From NCBI RefSeq assembly GCF_000685275.1, contig NZ_ARYK01000010.1, forward strand, positions 1 to 64,000: 64,000 nt of DNA, read 5' to 3'. The notes beneath the pieces are model-generated. The model was given only the letters and a program-made list of their open reading frames with translations. It was not told the DNA's origin and did not search any database. This stretch comes from Hyphomonas johnsonii MHS-2 (GTDB lineage: Bacteria > Pseudomonadota > Alphaproteobacteria > Caulobacterales > Hyphomonadaceae). Positions 38,148 to 47,541 of this stretch are shown here, one piece after another (position 1 is the stretch's first letter; every line of letters begins with the position of its first letter). The position numbers and the translations under genes were made by a program.

Positions 38148-38223
38148 GGTACAACGGTTCGGTCGATTGACGTTAAGCGGAACCGTGTCATGTTCGCGCT
38201 CGAATGAAAGGAGTCCCCTGTTG

Positions 38224-38421
38224 ATGACCCCGCCCAAAGCTCTCTTGCTGGTCGGATGCGTTGCGCTGGCCGCAGCGTGCACGCCCACGCTCCGCATTGA
38301 ACCGTCGGACAAACCGATTACAATCAATCTCAACGTCAAGATCGACCAGGAAGTCCACATCAAGCTGGACAAGGAAGTCGAGAACCTGATCGACAACAAC
38401 CCTGATCTGTTCCCGCAATAG
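38224..38421 (+). CDS. ynbE: YnbE-family outer-membrane lipoprotein
   Basis: 65 aa from ATG 38224; TTG 38221, one codon earlier, has the better spacing to AGGAG (38209-38213). The lipobox is LAAAC in LVGCVALAAACTP. The mature part (EPSDKPITINLNVKIDQEV ... DNNPDLF) is the short YnbE domain, which is predicted to stack in beta-strands with the YdbH C-terminus. It lies 76 bases after ydbH and 19 before ydbL, one operon. Confidence 0.83.
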   Translation: MTPPKALLLVGCVALAAACTPTLRIEPSDKPITINLNVKIDQEVHIKLDKEVENLIDNNPDLFPQ

Positions 38422-38440
38422 CGACGACAGGAGTGATGAA

Positions 38441-38788
38441 ATGACCATGATCAAGAATGTCTTCCTAGCCATCGCGTTCGCCTCTCTGGCAGTGGTCAGC
38501 GCACCGGCGGCCCACGCGGCAGACCCCCAGATCGAGGCGGCGATATCTGCCGGCGAAGTGGGTGAGCGTATCGACGGCTATCTCGGCGTTGTCGGATCGG
38601 CTGACCCGGCAGTCGTGCGCAAGGTTCAGGAAATAAACAACAAACGCCGCGCGCTGTATGAACAGCTGTCGAAGCAAACCGGCACGACCGTGGCCCAGGT
38701 TGCCCGTGTGACCGGTGAAAAGCAGATCGCGAAGGCGGGCCCCGGCCAATACTACATGGACGAAACGGGCAGCTGGAAACAGAACTAG
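38441..38788 (+). CDS. ydbL: YdbL (DUF1318) periplasmic protein
   Basis: 115 aa with a cleavable signal peptide (FLAIAFASLAVVSAPAAHA). The mature part carries AAISAGEVGERIDGYLGV and QTGTTVAQVARVTGEKQI, the DUF1318 marks. In E. coli YdbL helps YdbH-YnbE assemble correctly. The ATG follows AGGAG. It ends the operon; the next 215 bases hold nothing I can name before chpT. Confidence 0.87.
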   Translation: MTMIKNVFLAIAFASLAVVSAPAAHAADPQIEAAISAGEVGERIDGYLGVVGSADPAVVRKVQEINNKRRALYEQLSKQTGTTVAQVARVTGEKQIAKAGPGQYYMDETGSWKQN

Positions 38789-39003
38789 GCCGCAAAGGCT
38801 CTGGCATCTGCCGCATCAGGCATCCACAGCCCGGTCCTTCGTGCCGGCATGAATTTCCCAGCCCTCGCAGCCCTGCTGCGGGGGCTGATTTTCTTCTGGC
38901 AACGCAGCGCGCCTGAAGACTTTCACGTCTGTTTGATTGACACGGACGCCGACGCCCTCGATTTTGCACCCAAGTCATTTTGCAACACCGGCTGGACCTT
39001 CCC

Positions 39004-39645
39004 ATGATCGATCCTGCACGCCTCTCGGCCTTTATCTCGTCGCGCATCTGCCACGACCTCGTCTCCCCCGTATCGGGCGTGACCAGTGCGCTGGAAATGC
39101 TCGACGAGCCCGGTGACTCGGATATGGACGCGCAGTTCGAAGAGCTGTTGCGCTCCAGCGCCAGGAAGGCCGCCTCGACGATCCAGTTCCTGCGCTATGC
39201 CTATGGCTCGCTCGGCCTGCAGGCAGGCACGGCCGACATGCACGAATTCAAGAAGATCACGGAAAACTACCTCCATGGCCTGAAACCCACGATCGAGTGG
39301 GATATTACCACCGACCATCTCAGCTTCTCGCATGCGCGCCTTCTGATGAACCTGATCATGATGGCTGTGGACACGCTGCCGCGCGGCGGCGTGATCATTG
39401 CCAAGGTCCGCAATGAAGCGGCCGGAATGACCATGACGGTCAGCAGTCGCGGCGAGCGGGTCAAGATGAAGGATGAAGCGGCACGGTCCGTTCAGGGGAT
39501 CGAGCCTGAGGACGGCTGGAAGCCCGAGAATATTCAACCGCTGTTCGCGAAGATGATTTGTGATAATCTTGGTGGCGAGATCACGGCCAAGCAGGGCGAA
39601 GATGTTGCCATCATCATGGCGACGCACATTCGCGCCGAAGGCTGA
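39004..39645 (+). CDS. chpT: ChpT-like histidine phosphotransferase
   Basis: 213 aa from ATG 39004. The phospho-accepting H17 sits in SSRICHDLVSPVSGVTSALEML, the hallmark of ChpT, a dimeric kinase-like protein with a degenerate ATPase half that passes phosphate from CckA to CtrA and CpdR. A short frame-in extension with TTG 38980 is possible. In Caulobacter this relay controls the cell cycle. No cckA or ctrA lies in the window. A receiver and a cheR-like gene follow. Confidence 0.87.
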   Translation: MIDPARLSAFISSRICHDLVSPVSGVTSALEMLDEPGDSDMDAQFEELLRSSARKAASTIQFLRYAYGSLGLQAGTADMHEFKKITENYLHGLKPTIEWDITTDHLSFSHARLLMNLIMMAVDTLPRGGVIIAKVRNEAAGMTMTVSSRGERVKMKDEAARSVQGIEPEDGWKPENIQPLFAKMICDNLGGEITAKQGEDVAIIMATHIRAEG

Positions 39646-39707
39646 TACCAGACAGGGAAGGTTTCTTTCCGCCCAGCAGTATTTTCTTAACGCTCCTCGG
39701 GCAGGAA

Positions 39708-39721
39708 TTAACCTGACTTAA
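39708..39721 (+). promoter_or_regulatory. TTAA pair resembling a CtrA box
   Basis: TTAA-N6-TTAA (TTAACCTGACTTAA) with a further TTAA at 39687-39690, just upstream of the receiver gene start at 39746. The classical CtrA site is TTAA-N7-TTAA, so spacing is one base short. Seen directly; binding is unproven. Confidence 0.4.
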
Positions 39722-39745
39722 CGAAATCCTAGCGGGAGCGGGACC

Positions 39746-40111
39746 ATGAAAACTTGCCTGATCGTCGACGACTCACGTGTCGTGCGCAAAGTGGCCGCAC
39801 GCATCATCCAGGATCTCAAGTTCAATGTCACCGAGGCCGGTGACGGGGCAGAGGCGCTAACGGCATGCCGCACCGAAATGCCGGATGCCGTGCTGCTGGA
39901 CTGGAACATGCCGGTCATGAACGGCCTGGATTTCCTGCGGGCACTGCGCCGCGAAGAAGGCGGCAAGAAGCCGCTTGTCGTGTTCTGTTCCATCGAGAAT
40001 GACGCTGAACATATCAGCGAGGCCATCCGGTCAGGGGCGGACGAGTTCATCATGAAGCCGTTCGACGCGGATATTCTGGAAAGCAAATTTGCAGAAGTAG
40101 GGCTGGTTTGA
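39746..40111 (+). CDS. Single-domain response regulator
   Basis: 121 aa, one CheY-like receiver domain and nothing else. The acid pair D8 and D9, phosphate acceptor D52 (LLDWNMPVMNG), S82 and K104 (FIMKPF) are all present, so it should be phosphorylatable. It sits between chpT and cheR, a layout that recurs in alphaproteobacteria. It may be a phosphate sink or output of a ChpT-type relay; the partner kinase is unknown. Confidence 0.9.
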   Translation: MKTCLIVDDSRVVRKVAARIIQDLKFNVTEAGDGAEALTACRTEMPDAVLLDWNMPVMNGLDFLRALRREEGGKKPLVVFCSIENDAEHISEAIRSGADEFIMKPFDADILESKFAEVGLV

Positions 40112-40181
40112 AGCATTTCTTAACAAAGACACCGATATTGGTAACGATTGCGGGTTGGAACGCCTGAAACCGGAGTGGGAC

Positions 40182-41024
40182 ATGCAGGATGCGGTTTTCA
40201 ATGAATTGGCGGACCTGGCCCTGAAAGGGTCAGGTCAGGCGATTCCGAAATCCAAGGCGTACCTGATAGAGGCGCGGCTTGCAGCGATCGCACGGCGCGA
40301 GGGATTCGGGTCGATGGACGACCTTGTCCATTGCCTGAAATCGCGCGCAAACCCTGTTTTTGCTGCAGAAGTCGCCGCCGCACTGGTGTCCAAGGATACA
40401 AGTTTCTTCCGCGAGCGCGACACCCTGAAACGGATCGTCGAGGATGTCCTGCCGCAACGGTTGAAGGCCTCGAACACCGGGCGTCTGAAAATCTGGTTTG
40501 CCGGCGGCTCAACAGGCCAGGAGGCCTATTCGCTGGCCATCGAGCTGGAGGACGAGCTGCCCGCAGCCCTGCGCGGGGCCAAGATCGAAGTCCTGTCGAC
40601 GGATATCTGCAAGGTCTCGAGCGAAAGGGCGCGTATCGGCTGTTACGGCCATTACGAGGTGCAGAAGGGGCTCTCGATCCACCGCCTCACCAAGCATTTC
40701 ACCCGCCTCGAGACAGGCCAGTGGGAAGTCTCCGAAGCGCTCAAGGCGCGGGTCAGCTTCCGCCAGCACAACCTGCTGGAAAGCGCAGCCGGTCTTGGCA
40801 AGTTCGACGTCATCGTCTGCCGCAATGTGCTTTCCGGCATGGCCCGCCCGGCGAAGACGCGGGTGATCGAAAATCTTGCGGCCCAGTTGGTGCCCGGCGG
40901 CATGATCCTGCTCGGCCAGGGTGAAGGCCTGATCGGCCTGACCGACAAGCTGGAACCCGCCCGTGACTTCCGCGGCGCGTGGGTGGCTGCGGGAACGGCC
41001 AATGCGGCCGCTTCTGCTGCCTGA
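40182..41024 (+). CDS. CheR-type methyltransferase
   Basis: 280 aa from ATG 40182, with GGAG six bases upstream. An N-terminal helical CheR domain (1-85) is followed by a SAM domain (FAGGSTGQEAYSLAIEL, a variant of the usual CSTGEEPYS). VIVCRNVLSGMARPAK matches the CRNVLIYF region but lacks its tail. True CheR methylates chemoreceptor glutamates; no other che gene is here. The altered motifs and the chpT neighbour suggest a different target. Confidence 0.8.
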   Translation: MQDAVFNELADLALKGSGQAIPKSKAYLIEARLAAIARREGFGSMDDLVHCLKSRANPVFAAEVAAALVSKDTSFFRERDTLKRIVEDVLPQRLKASNTGRLKIWFAGGSTGQEAYSLAIELEDELPAALRGAKIEVLSTDICKVSSERARIGCYGHYEVQKGLSIHRLTKHFTRLETGQWEVSEALKARVSFRQHNLLESAAGLGKFDVIVCRNVLSGMARPAKTRVIENLAAQLVPGGMILLGQGEGLIGLTDKLEPARDFRGAWVAAGTANAAASAA

Positions 41025-41112
41025 GACAACAGCCCTGACATTGCCTTGTCGCAAGACGCCTGTAAGAGGGGCCGAACCTTTTATGGCTGATTGATACAGG
41101 CAGACCCCAACC

Positions 41113-42768
41113 ATGGTAAAATCGACTCTTGCGGCATTTGCCGACCGGATTTCTGCTGCCGATTGGGCCGGGAATGGCCTCTCTGCCATGACGCCGATGC
41201 GTGTGAAGACCGAGTTGCTGGCGGGTTTCACCGTCGCCCTCGCGCTGATTCCCGAAGCGGTTGCCTTTGCCTTCGTTGCCGGTGTGACTCCGCTGTCCGG
41301 TCTCTATGCCGCGTTCATTGTCGGGTTGATCACGGCCCTGTTCGGCGGGCGGCCGGGCATGATTTCCGGCGCGACCGGCGCCCTTGCCGTCGTGATGGTC
41401 GGCCTGGTGCACGATCCACGGATTGCCGAGGGCATGGGGCCGCAATACCTGTTTGCGACCGTCGTTCTGATGGGCCTCTTGCAATTGCTCGCCGGCGTCT
41501 TCAAGCTGGGCAAGTTCATGCGCCTTGTGCCGCACCCGGTGATGCTGGGCTTCGTGAACGGCCTTGCCATTGTCATTTTCCTCGCCCAGCTCAGCCAGTT
41601 CAAGGTGCCCGGCACGGCAGAGGCCAGCGGCCACGGCTTTGCCGGCGGCGAATGGATGAACGGCGCGCCGCTTGCCATCATGCTGGGCCTTACGGCGCTG
41701 ACCATGGCGATCATCTGGGGCATGCCGAAGCTGACCAAGATCATTCCCGCCCCGCTGGCGGGCATCGGGATCGTCGCCGGCATTGTCATCGGCTTCGGCC
41801 TGAACGTGCCGACGGTGGGCGATCTGGCATCGGTCAAGGGTGGCCTGCCGCCCTTCGCTGTCCCCACCGTGCCGATGACGTTCGAGACACTGAGGATCAT
41901 CTTTCCCTACGCGCTGATCCTGGCCGCGATCGGCCTGATCGAGAGCCTGCTGACACTCAACCTGGTCGGCGAGATCACCGGCAAGCGCGGTGGTGCCTCG
42001 CAGGAATGCCTGGCGCAGGGCACGGCGAATGTGGTGACGGGATTCTTCGGCGGCATGGGTGGTTGCGCGATGATCGGACAGTCCATGATCAATGTGAAAT
42101 CCGGCGGGCGCACACGCCTTTCGGGTGTGTCGGCCGCGCTGTTCCTGCTCGCCTTCATCCTTGTCGGGTCCAGCCTGATCGAGCGCATTCCGCTGGCGGC
42201 CCTGGTTGGCGTCATGTTCATGGTCGTGATCGGCACCTTCGCCTGGCAGAGCCTGCGCATCATGACGCGTATCCCGCTGATGGATGCGTTCGTGATCGTG
42301 CTGGTGACGGGTGTGACCGTCGCCTATGACCTCGCCACGGCGGTTGTCGTCGGCGTGATCGTGTCGGCACTGGCCTATGCCTGGAACAATGCCCGCCGCA
42401 TCCATGTGATCGAGCGCGACAGTATCCGGGAACCCGGTGCGCATGTGTACGAGATCGAAGGCCCGCTTTTCTTCGGTTCGACCGACGGCTTTGCCGAACT
42501 GTTCCACCCGGAGACCGACCCCGACGTGGTAATCGTGGACTTCAGGCGCAGCCGCGTGGTCGACCAGTCTGCCCTGCAGGCCATCGAAGACCTGGCCGCC
42601 CGCTATGCCGCCCATGGCAAGACACTTCGCCTGCGCCACCTGTCCCGTGACTGCCACAAGCTGTTGAAGCGCGCCGGCCAGCTGATCGTCGATATGGATG
42701 ATGATCCCGACTATGCGCTGGCGGCCGACTACAATGTCCGCATCGGCGTTTTCGGCGGTGCGCATTAA
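41113..42768 (+). CDS. SulP-family anion transporter with STAS domain
   Basis: 551 aa: about 10-12 membrane segments (40-430) with SulP marks (LAGFTVALALIPEAVAFAFVAG; GMGGCAMIGQSMINVKSGGRTRLSG), then a cytosolic STAS domain (about 440-550) containing DFRRSRVVDQSALQAIEDL. SulP proteins move sulfate, bicarbonate, dicarboxylates or others. No adjacent gene fixes the substrate. The start is an ATG with no strong Shine-Dalgarno visible. Confidence 0.87.
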   Translation: MVKSTLAAFADRISAADWAGNGLSAMTPMRVKTELLAGFTVALALIPEAVAFAFVAGVTPLSGLYAAFIVGLITALFGGRPGMISGATGALAVVMVGLVHDPRIAEGMGPQYLFATVVLMGLLQLLAGVFKLGKFMRLVPHPVMLGFVNGLAIVIFLAQLSQFKVPGTAEASGHGFAGGEWMNGAPLAIMLGLTALTMAIIWGMPKLTKIIPAPLAGIGIVAGIVIGFGLNVPTVGDLASVKGGLPPFAVPTVPMTFETLRIIFPYALILAAIGLIESLLTLNLVGEITGKRGGASQECLAQGTANVVTGFFGGMGGCAMIGQSMINVKSGGRTRLSGVSAALFLLAFILVGSSLIERIPLAALVGVMFMVVIGTFAWQSLRIMTRIPLMDAFVIVLVTGVTVAYDLATAVVVGVIVSALAYAWNNARRIHVIERDSIREPGAHVYEIEGPLFFGSTDGFAELFHPETDPDVVIVDFRRSRVVDQSALQAIEDLAARYAAHGKTLRLRHLSRDCHKLLKRAGQLIVDMDDDPDYALAADYNVRIGVFGGAH

Positions 42769-42788
42769 ATCACTGCGCAAGTGATGAA

Positions 42789-42805
42789 ATACCCCCTTGG
42801 GGTAT
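42789..42805 (+). promoter_or_regulatory. CsoR-type operator upstream of copA
   Basis: ATACCCC-CTT-GGGGTAT is a perfect 7-bp inverted repeat. G/C tracts flanked by TA are the DNA pattern of CsoR/FrmR/RcnR-family metal sensors (similar to ATACCCCCTAGGGGTAT). It lies 66 bases before the copA start, as expected for copper induction. No csoR gene lies in the window. Confidence 0.62.
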
Positions 42806-42871
42806 AGTTACAAATAGCCATATCTCCGCTACAAGGGTGTGATTCTGTCCCTGTTGCGCGAGGATGCCCAT

Positions 42872-44773
42872 ATGTTCAACCGACGCCGCTTCCTTCGCTA
42901 CGCCGCCACCGGCCTCGCCGCAGCGGGCGCCGGCATACCGGCCTGGGCACGGTCGGCCAGCGAGGGGAATCTCGGCATCCCCGCGCTGCAGGGCAACCGG
43001 TTCGACCTGACGGTTGGAAAGTTCCCCGTCCGCATAAACGGCCGCGCAAGCGAGGCCATCGGCGTCAACGGCTCCGTTCCTGCGCCGCTGCTGCGCTTCC
43101 GCGAAGGCGAGGAGGTGACGCTGAATGTCACCAACACGCTGGAGACCGACACATCCATCCACTGGCATGGCCTGCTGGTGCCGTTCCAGATGGACGGTGT
43201 GCCGGGCGTGTCCTTCCCCGGCATCCGGCCGGGCCAGACGTTCAGCTACAAATACGCCGTCCCGCAGAATGGCACCTATTGGTATCACTCCCATTCCGGC
43301 CTGCAGGAACAGGTGGGTCATTACGGGCCGATCATCATCGATCCGAAGGGCGCTGACCCGGTCGGGTATGACAGGGAATACGTCCTTGTCCTGGGTGACT
43401 GGACCTTCGGTGACCCGGACCGGCTGTTTGCGAAGCTGAAGAAGCATTCCGACAGCCAGAACTTCCAGCAGCGGACGGTCGGCGATTTCCTGCGCGACGC
43501 GGAAAAGCAGGGACTGGGCGCCGCGCTGGACGACCGGGCCATGTGGGGCGCCATGCGCATGTCGCCGCGCGACCTCGCGGATGTCGGCGCGCCGACCTAC
43601 ACCTACCTGGTCAATGGCCGGTCGACGGCGGACAATTTCAACATGGTGTTCACGCCGGGCGAGCGCGTGCGCCTGAGGATCATCAATGCGTCGGCGATGA
43701 CTCTGTTCAATGTGCGCCTGCCGAGCCTGCCGATGACGATTGTCCAGGCTGATGGCCTGCACGTGCAGCCGCTGGAAGTCGACGAATTCCAGATCGGCGT
43801 CGCCGAGACCTATGACGTGATTGTCACGCCGCAGGCAGCGGAGGCCTTCGCCTTCGTCGCGGAATCGATTGACCGGTCGGGGCAGGTTGTCGCGACGCTG
43901 GGGCCGCGTCCGGGCATGCGGGCCGTCATCCCGGCGCTACGGCCCGTGCCGACGCTGACCATGATGGACATGGGGATGGATCATGCGGCCATGGGGCATG
44001 GATCCATGGCCATGGACGCAGAGATGCCAGCCGCCACCGCGCCCGCCGCCATGGACCACAGCAAGATGGACCACGCCGCGATGGGCCACGCGATGCCGGA
44101 CCCGCAAGGCCCGGCCGTCCAGATGGTGTCGATGGAAGCGGCCATCGAGACCGGGCCCGGCGTTGCCAATCTTGCTGCCATGCCGATGAGCCGCCTGGAT
44201 GAACCCGGCATAGGCCTCGCCGATGTCGGCCACCGCACCTTGACCTACAGCCAGCTGCGCAGCCTGGACCCGAACCCGGACACCCGTGCGCCGGGCCGCG
44301 AGATCGTCGTACACCTGACCAGCAACATGGAACGCTATATGTGGTCGTTCGACGGCGTGAAGTTCTCCGAGGTGACGAAAGCGATCCAGTTCCATGAAGG
44401 CGAGCGTGTGCGCCTGACCCTGATCAACGACACGATGATGCCGCATCCGATCCACCTGCACGGCATGTTCTTCGATCTCGTCATTCCCGGTGCGGAGGCC
44501 AGCGGCCACCTGCCGCGCAAGCATACCGTGATCGTAAAGCCGGCGGAGAGACTCTCCGTGGATATTTCCGCCGATCATGTCGGCGACTGGGCCTTCCACT
44601 GCCACCTGCTTTTCCACATGGCCGCCGGGATGATGCAGGTCGTCACGGTGATGCCGTCGCCAGCGGCCGCCCCGCTGGACACCCATCAGGGGCACGAGAT
44701 GATGGATCATTCCACGATGGATCACTCGGCGATGAACCATGGCGAGATGGACGAGGAGGACATGAAGCGATGA
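42872..44773 (+). CDS. copA: CopA-type multicopper oxidase
   Basis: 633 aa from ATG 42872 with GAGGA in front. A twin-arginine signal (NRRRFLRYAATGLAAAGAG) means export folded with copper. Copper ligands: HWHG (near 97), WYHSH, HPIHLHG and HCHLLFHMAAGMM. A Met/His-rich segment (about 365-415, MDHSKMDHAAMGHAM) and the His/Met tail (MMDHSTMDHSAMNH) bind extra copper. Such enzymes oxidise Cu(I) and give periplasmic copper tolerance. The stop overlaps copB as ATGA. Confidence 0.93.
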   Translation: MFNRRRFLRYAATGLAAAGAGIPAWARSASEGNLGIPALQGNRFDLTVGKFPVRINGRASEAIGVNGSVPAPLLRFREGEEVTLNVTNTLETDTSIHWHGLLVPFQMDGVPGVSFPGIRPGQTFSYKYAVPQNGTYWYHSHSGLQEQVGHYGPIIIDPKGADPVGYDREYVLVLGDWTFGDPDRLFAKLKKHSDSQNFQQRTVGDFLRDAEKQGLGAALDDRAMWGAMRMSPRDLADVGAPTYTYLVNGRSTADNFNMVFTPGERVRLRIINASAMTLFNVRLPSLPMTIVQADGLHVQPLEVDEFQIGVAETYDVIVTPQAAEAFAFVAESIDRSGQVVATLGPRPGMRAVIPALRPVPTLTMMDMGMDHAAMGHGSMAMDAEMPAATAPAAMDHSKMDHAAMGHAMPDPQGPAVQMVSMEAAIETGPGVANLAAMPMSRLDEPGIGLADVGHRTLTYSQLRSLDPNPDTRAPGREIVVHLTSNMERYMWSFDGVKFSEVTKAIQFHEGERVRLTLINDTMMPHPIHLHGMFFDLVIPGAEASGHLPRKHTVIVKPAERLSVDISADHVGDWAFHCHLLFHMAAGMMQVVTVMPSPAAAPLDTHQGHEMMDHSTMDHSAMNHGEMDEEDMKR

Positions 44774-45555
44774 TCCGTTCGATTGCCCTGTTCGCGCTCG
44801 CCGGCCTGGTCTCATTTCCAGTCGTCGCCGAGGAGACCGGCCCACCGTGGTCAATGGCCGACGCCTATCATGACGCCGACGAGATGGCGGCGGTGCGCAA
44901 GGCAATGCTGATGCACCATGGCGCGATGCGTCAGGTTTCTGTCATGGCAGACCGGCTGGAACTGCAATCATCGGATGCCGGCGACGCGCTCGTCTGGGAC
45001 GGCAACGGCTGGTATGGCGGCGATGTGGACAAGCTGTGGCTGAAGAGCGAGGGCACTTACTCGCTGGAGACCGACGCCGTGGAAGACGCTGAAGTCCAGG
45101 CCCTCTGGTCGCATGCGATCTCGCCCTATTTCGACCTGCAGGGCGGCATCCGCTATGACCTCGAGCCCAAAGGCCGCACGCATGCCGTGCTCGGGCTTCA
45201 GGGCCTTGCGCCCTATTGGTTCGAGGTGGATGCGGCCGCTTTCCTCAGCAGCGAAGGCGACCTGACCGCGCGGATCGAGACGGAATACGAGGTCCGCCTG
45301 ACACAGCGCCTGATCCTGCAGCCGCGCGTGGAGGCCGAATTCGCCGCGCAGGACATTCCGGACCTTGAGACCGGGTCGGGCCTGACCAGCCTCGATGCAG
45401 GCCTGCGTCTGCGCTATGAATTCGTCCGCGAGTTTGCGCCCTATATCGGCGTCGAATGGCAGGGCAGTTTCGGCGGCACGGCAGACTATCTCGAGGCGGC
45501 AGGCGAGGAGACGGATCGTACCGCCTTCGTGGCAGGCGTGCGAACCTGGTTCTGA
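44770..45555 (+). CDS. copB: Copper resistance protein CopB
   Basis: 261 aa with a signal peptide (SIALFALAGLVSFPVVAEE). The mature part has GDALVWDGNGWYGGDVDKLWLKSEG and alternating strands ending in F, the pattern of the CopB outer-membrane beta-barrel that often follows copA. The usual long Met/His-rich N-terminus is short here (MLMHHGAM). It is translationally coupled to copA by ATGA and controlled by the same operator. Confidence 0.9.
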   Translation: MIRSIALFALAGLVSFPVVAEETGPPWSMADAYHDADEMAAVRKAMLMHHGAMRQVSVMADRLELQSSDAGDALVWDGNGWYGGDVDKLWLKSEGTYSLETDAVEDAEVQALWSHAISPYFDLQGGIRYDLEPKGRTHAVLGLQGLAPYWFEVDAAAFLSSEGDLTARIETEYEVRLTQRLILQPRVEAEFAAQDIPDLETGSGLTSLDAGLRLRYEFVREFAPYIGVEWQGSFGGTADYLEAAGEETDRTAFVAGVRTWF

Positions 45556-45642
45556 AGCCTGCCTCTCGCAATTTGTCTTGTCCCGCGCTATATCGCGGTT
45601 TCCTGAAGCTGCTCCGGGCCTTGAACCCGGTTGGAGTAAGAC

Positions 45643-46827
45643 ATGACACATACAGAAACCGCTGCCTGGACAGGCGGCGTGAACTCCCTCGGTTTTGCAA
45701 AAAGCCCCGCTGATACGCGGGTTGTCGCCGCCATGTCGGGCGGGGTCGACAGCTCGGTCGTGGCCGCGATGCTGAAGGCCGAAGGCTATGACGTGATCGG
45801 CATCACGCTGCAGCTCTATGACCACGGCGCTGCCGTCGAGAAGAAGGGCTCCTGCTGCGCGGGCCAGGATATCCATGATGCCCGCAACGTCGCCGACCAG
45901 ATCGGCATTCCGCACTATGTGCTGGATTATGAAAGCCGCTTCCGCGAGCAGGTGATGGAAGATTTCGCCGACACCTACCTGGCCGGGTCGACGCCGATTC
46001 CGTGCATCCGCTGCAACCAGACTGTCAAGTTCTCGGACCTGCTTCGCACCGCGAAGGAGCTGGGCGCCGATTGCCTGGCGACGGGGCACTATATCCGCCG
46101 GACCGAGGGCAAGGACGGGCCGGAGCTTCACCGCGCAGCCGACGCGAGCCGTGACCAGTCATACTTCCTGTTCGCCACGACGCGGGAACAGCTGGCCTAT
46201 ATCCGCTTCCCGCTCGGCGGCCTGCCGAAGACGCAGGTGCGGGAGCTGGCGGATAAGTTCAACCTGCCGGTCGCGGCCAAGCCGGACAGCCAGGATATCT
46301 GCTTCGTGCCGGACGGTTCCTACGCCAAAGTGGTCGAGAAAATCCGCCCCGGATCCGGGCGCGGGGGCGATATCGTGCACCTTGACGGGAGGGTCCTTGG
46401 CCAGCACGCAGGCGTCATTCACTACACGATCGGCCAGCGGCGCGGCCTGAACGTGGCCGTGGGCGAACCCCTGTTCGTGGTCAAGATCGACGCGCCGACA
46501 CGGCGGGTGATTGTCGGGCCGCGCGAGGCGCTGATGACATCGGGCCTGTTGCTCGAAGAGCTGAACTGGCTGGGCGCCGGAAGCCTTGAATCTGCAGCCG
46601 ATGCCGGTGCGCCCGTGCTGGTGCGCGTGCGCTCGACGCAGCCGCCGGTACCGGCGCGGCTCGGCTGGCAGGGCGACATCCCGGTGATCTGGTTCGACCA
46701 GCCGGAAGAAGGCGTGGCGCGCGGCCAGGCGGCGGTCCTGTATGATCCCGAAGACGGCACGCGGATTTTCGGCGGCGGGTTCATCCTGCGGACGATCCCG
46801 GCCGACCAGCGCGTGGTGGCCGCCTAG
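45643..46827 (+). CDS. mnmA: tRNA-uridine 2-sulfurtransferase
   Basis: Thiolates U34 of Lys, Glu and Gln tRNAs in the cytoplasm. 394 aa; the PP-loop [14 protein letters not shown] binds ATP, and two cysteines, in [11 protein letters not shown] and DICFVPDG, are the catalytic pair. A start at ATG 45643 gives a somewhat longer N-terminus (about 25 aa before VVAAMSGG) than usual. It shows no link to the cop genes 88 bases upstream. Confidence 0.95.
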   Translation: MTHTETAAWTGGVNSLGFAKSPADTRVVAAMSGGVDSSVVAAMLKAEGYDVIGITLQLYDHGAAVEKKGSCCAGQDIHDARNVADQIGIPHYVLDYESRFREQVMEDFADTYLAGSTPIPCIRCNQTVKFSDLLRTAKELGADCLATGHYIRRTEGKDGPELHRAADASRDQSYFLFATTREQLAYIRFPLGGLPKTQVRELADKFNLPVAAKPDSQDICFVPDGSYAKVVEKIRPGSGRGGDIVHLDGRVLGQHAGVIHYTIGQRRGLNVAVGEPLFVVKIDAPTRRVIVGPREALMTSGLLLEELNWLGAGSLESAADAGAPVLVRVRSTQPPVPARLGWQGDIPVIWFDQPEEGVARGQAAVLYDPEDGTRIFGGGFILRTIPADQRVVAA

Positions 46828-46896
46828 GCGGCTGCACCTGCGACGCCTGCGAGGGCGCTTGAGGGTGGGGGCCGGTTTTCGGATCGGGATGTCAGG

Positions 46897-47283
46897 TCAG
46901 GTGTCGGGGACAGCGCCTGCGAGACCGTACGCCCGGCGCAGGCCGGGATCGCCTGAAGCGTGCCCGAGCCACACCGAGACGGTCCCCGGCGTGCACCCGG
47001 GGCACCGGGGCTGGGTGTCTGTGAGGGCAAGCCCCAGGCGGTCCGATACAGGTGCACGATACCTGCACGAACGCTGCACGGACATGTCGTCAGACAGACG
47101 GATGAGCACGACGCGCCCGTTCCACATCACGCCCCAGAGCATCTGCGCGCCGGGATGACCGGTCGCCCTGAACCATGCCTTCAGGCGCTGGATGCGCCAG
47201 AAGATCAGCGGCCAGAGCGGCAGCAGGTACCAGGGCAGGCCGGGCATGGGCACGAGGAGGGAGAAGGGTGGCATCGGTGCCAT
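46897..47283 (-). CDS. Small hypothetical protein, uncertain
   Basis: 128 aa from MAPMPPFSLL; a longer frame starts at 47331. It has one hydrophobic stretch (GLPWYLLPLWPLIFWRIQR) and no recognised domain. The second half is R/G/C-rich and may be overlap noise. It is included because the frame is long and no other gene occupies this 700-base gap between mnmA and the next gene; it could be spurious. Confidence 0.35.
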   Translation of the reverse strand: MAPMPPFSLLVPMPGLPWYLLPLWPLIFWRIQRLKAWFRATGHPGAQMLWGVMWNGRVVLIRLSDDMSVQRSCRYRAPVSDRLGLALTDTQPRCPGCTPGTVSVWLGHASGDPGLRRAYGLAGAVPDT

Positions 47284-47541
47284 TATAGGCCGGGTGCCGG
47301 AGGGGGCGGATAAGAGACGATCTGTCCCCACACAAATGCCGCCTCCTGGTCAGGAAGAGACTCATCTCTCCCAGGCGACCGTATCATCCCGGAACCCGCG
47401 CTTCGCTCCCTTAGGTGGCAAACGTCCGGAGCGTGTCATTCCTGCCAAACGTCAAACTCTCACGGGCTTGATTTTGGAGGTTTGAGAATACCACGGCGCG
47501 GTCTAGGTCTGAATGATCGTTCCTCCAATGTGGAGTCTGAA

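Noticed and set aside
40810..42780. 656-aa open frame opposite the SulP gene
   Set aside because: H/D/R-rich shadow of a GC-rich membrane-protein gene; no domain, start or signal.
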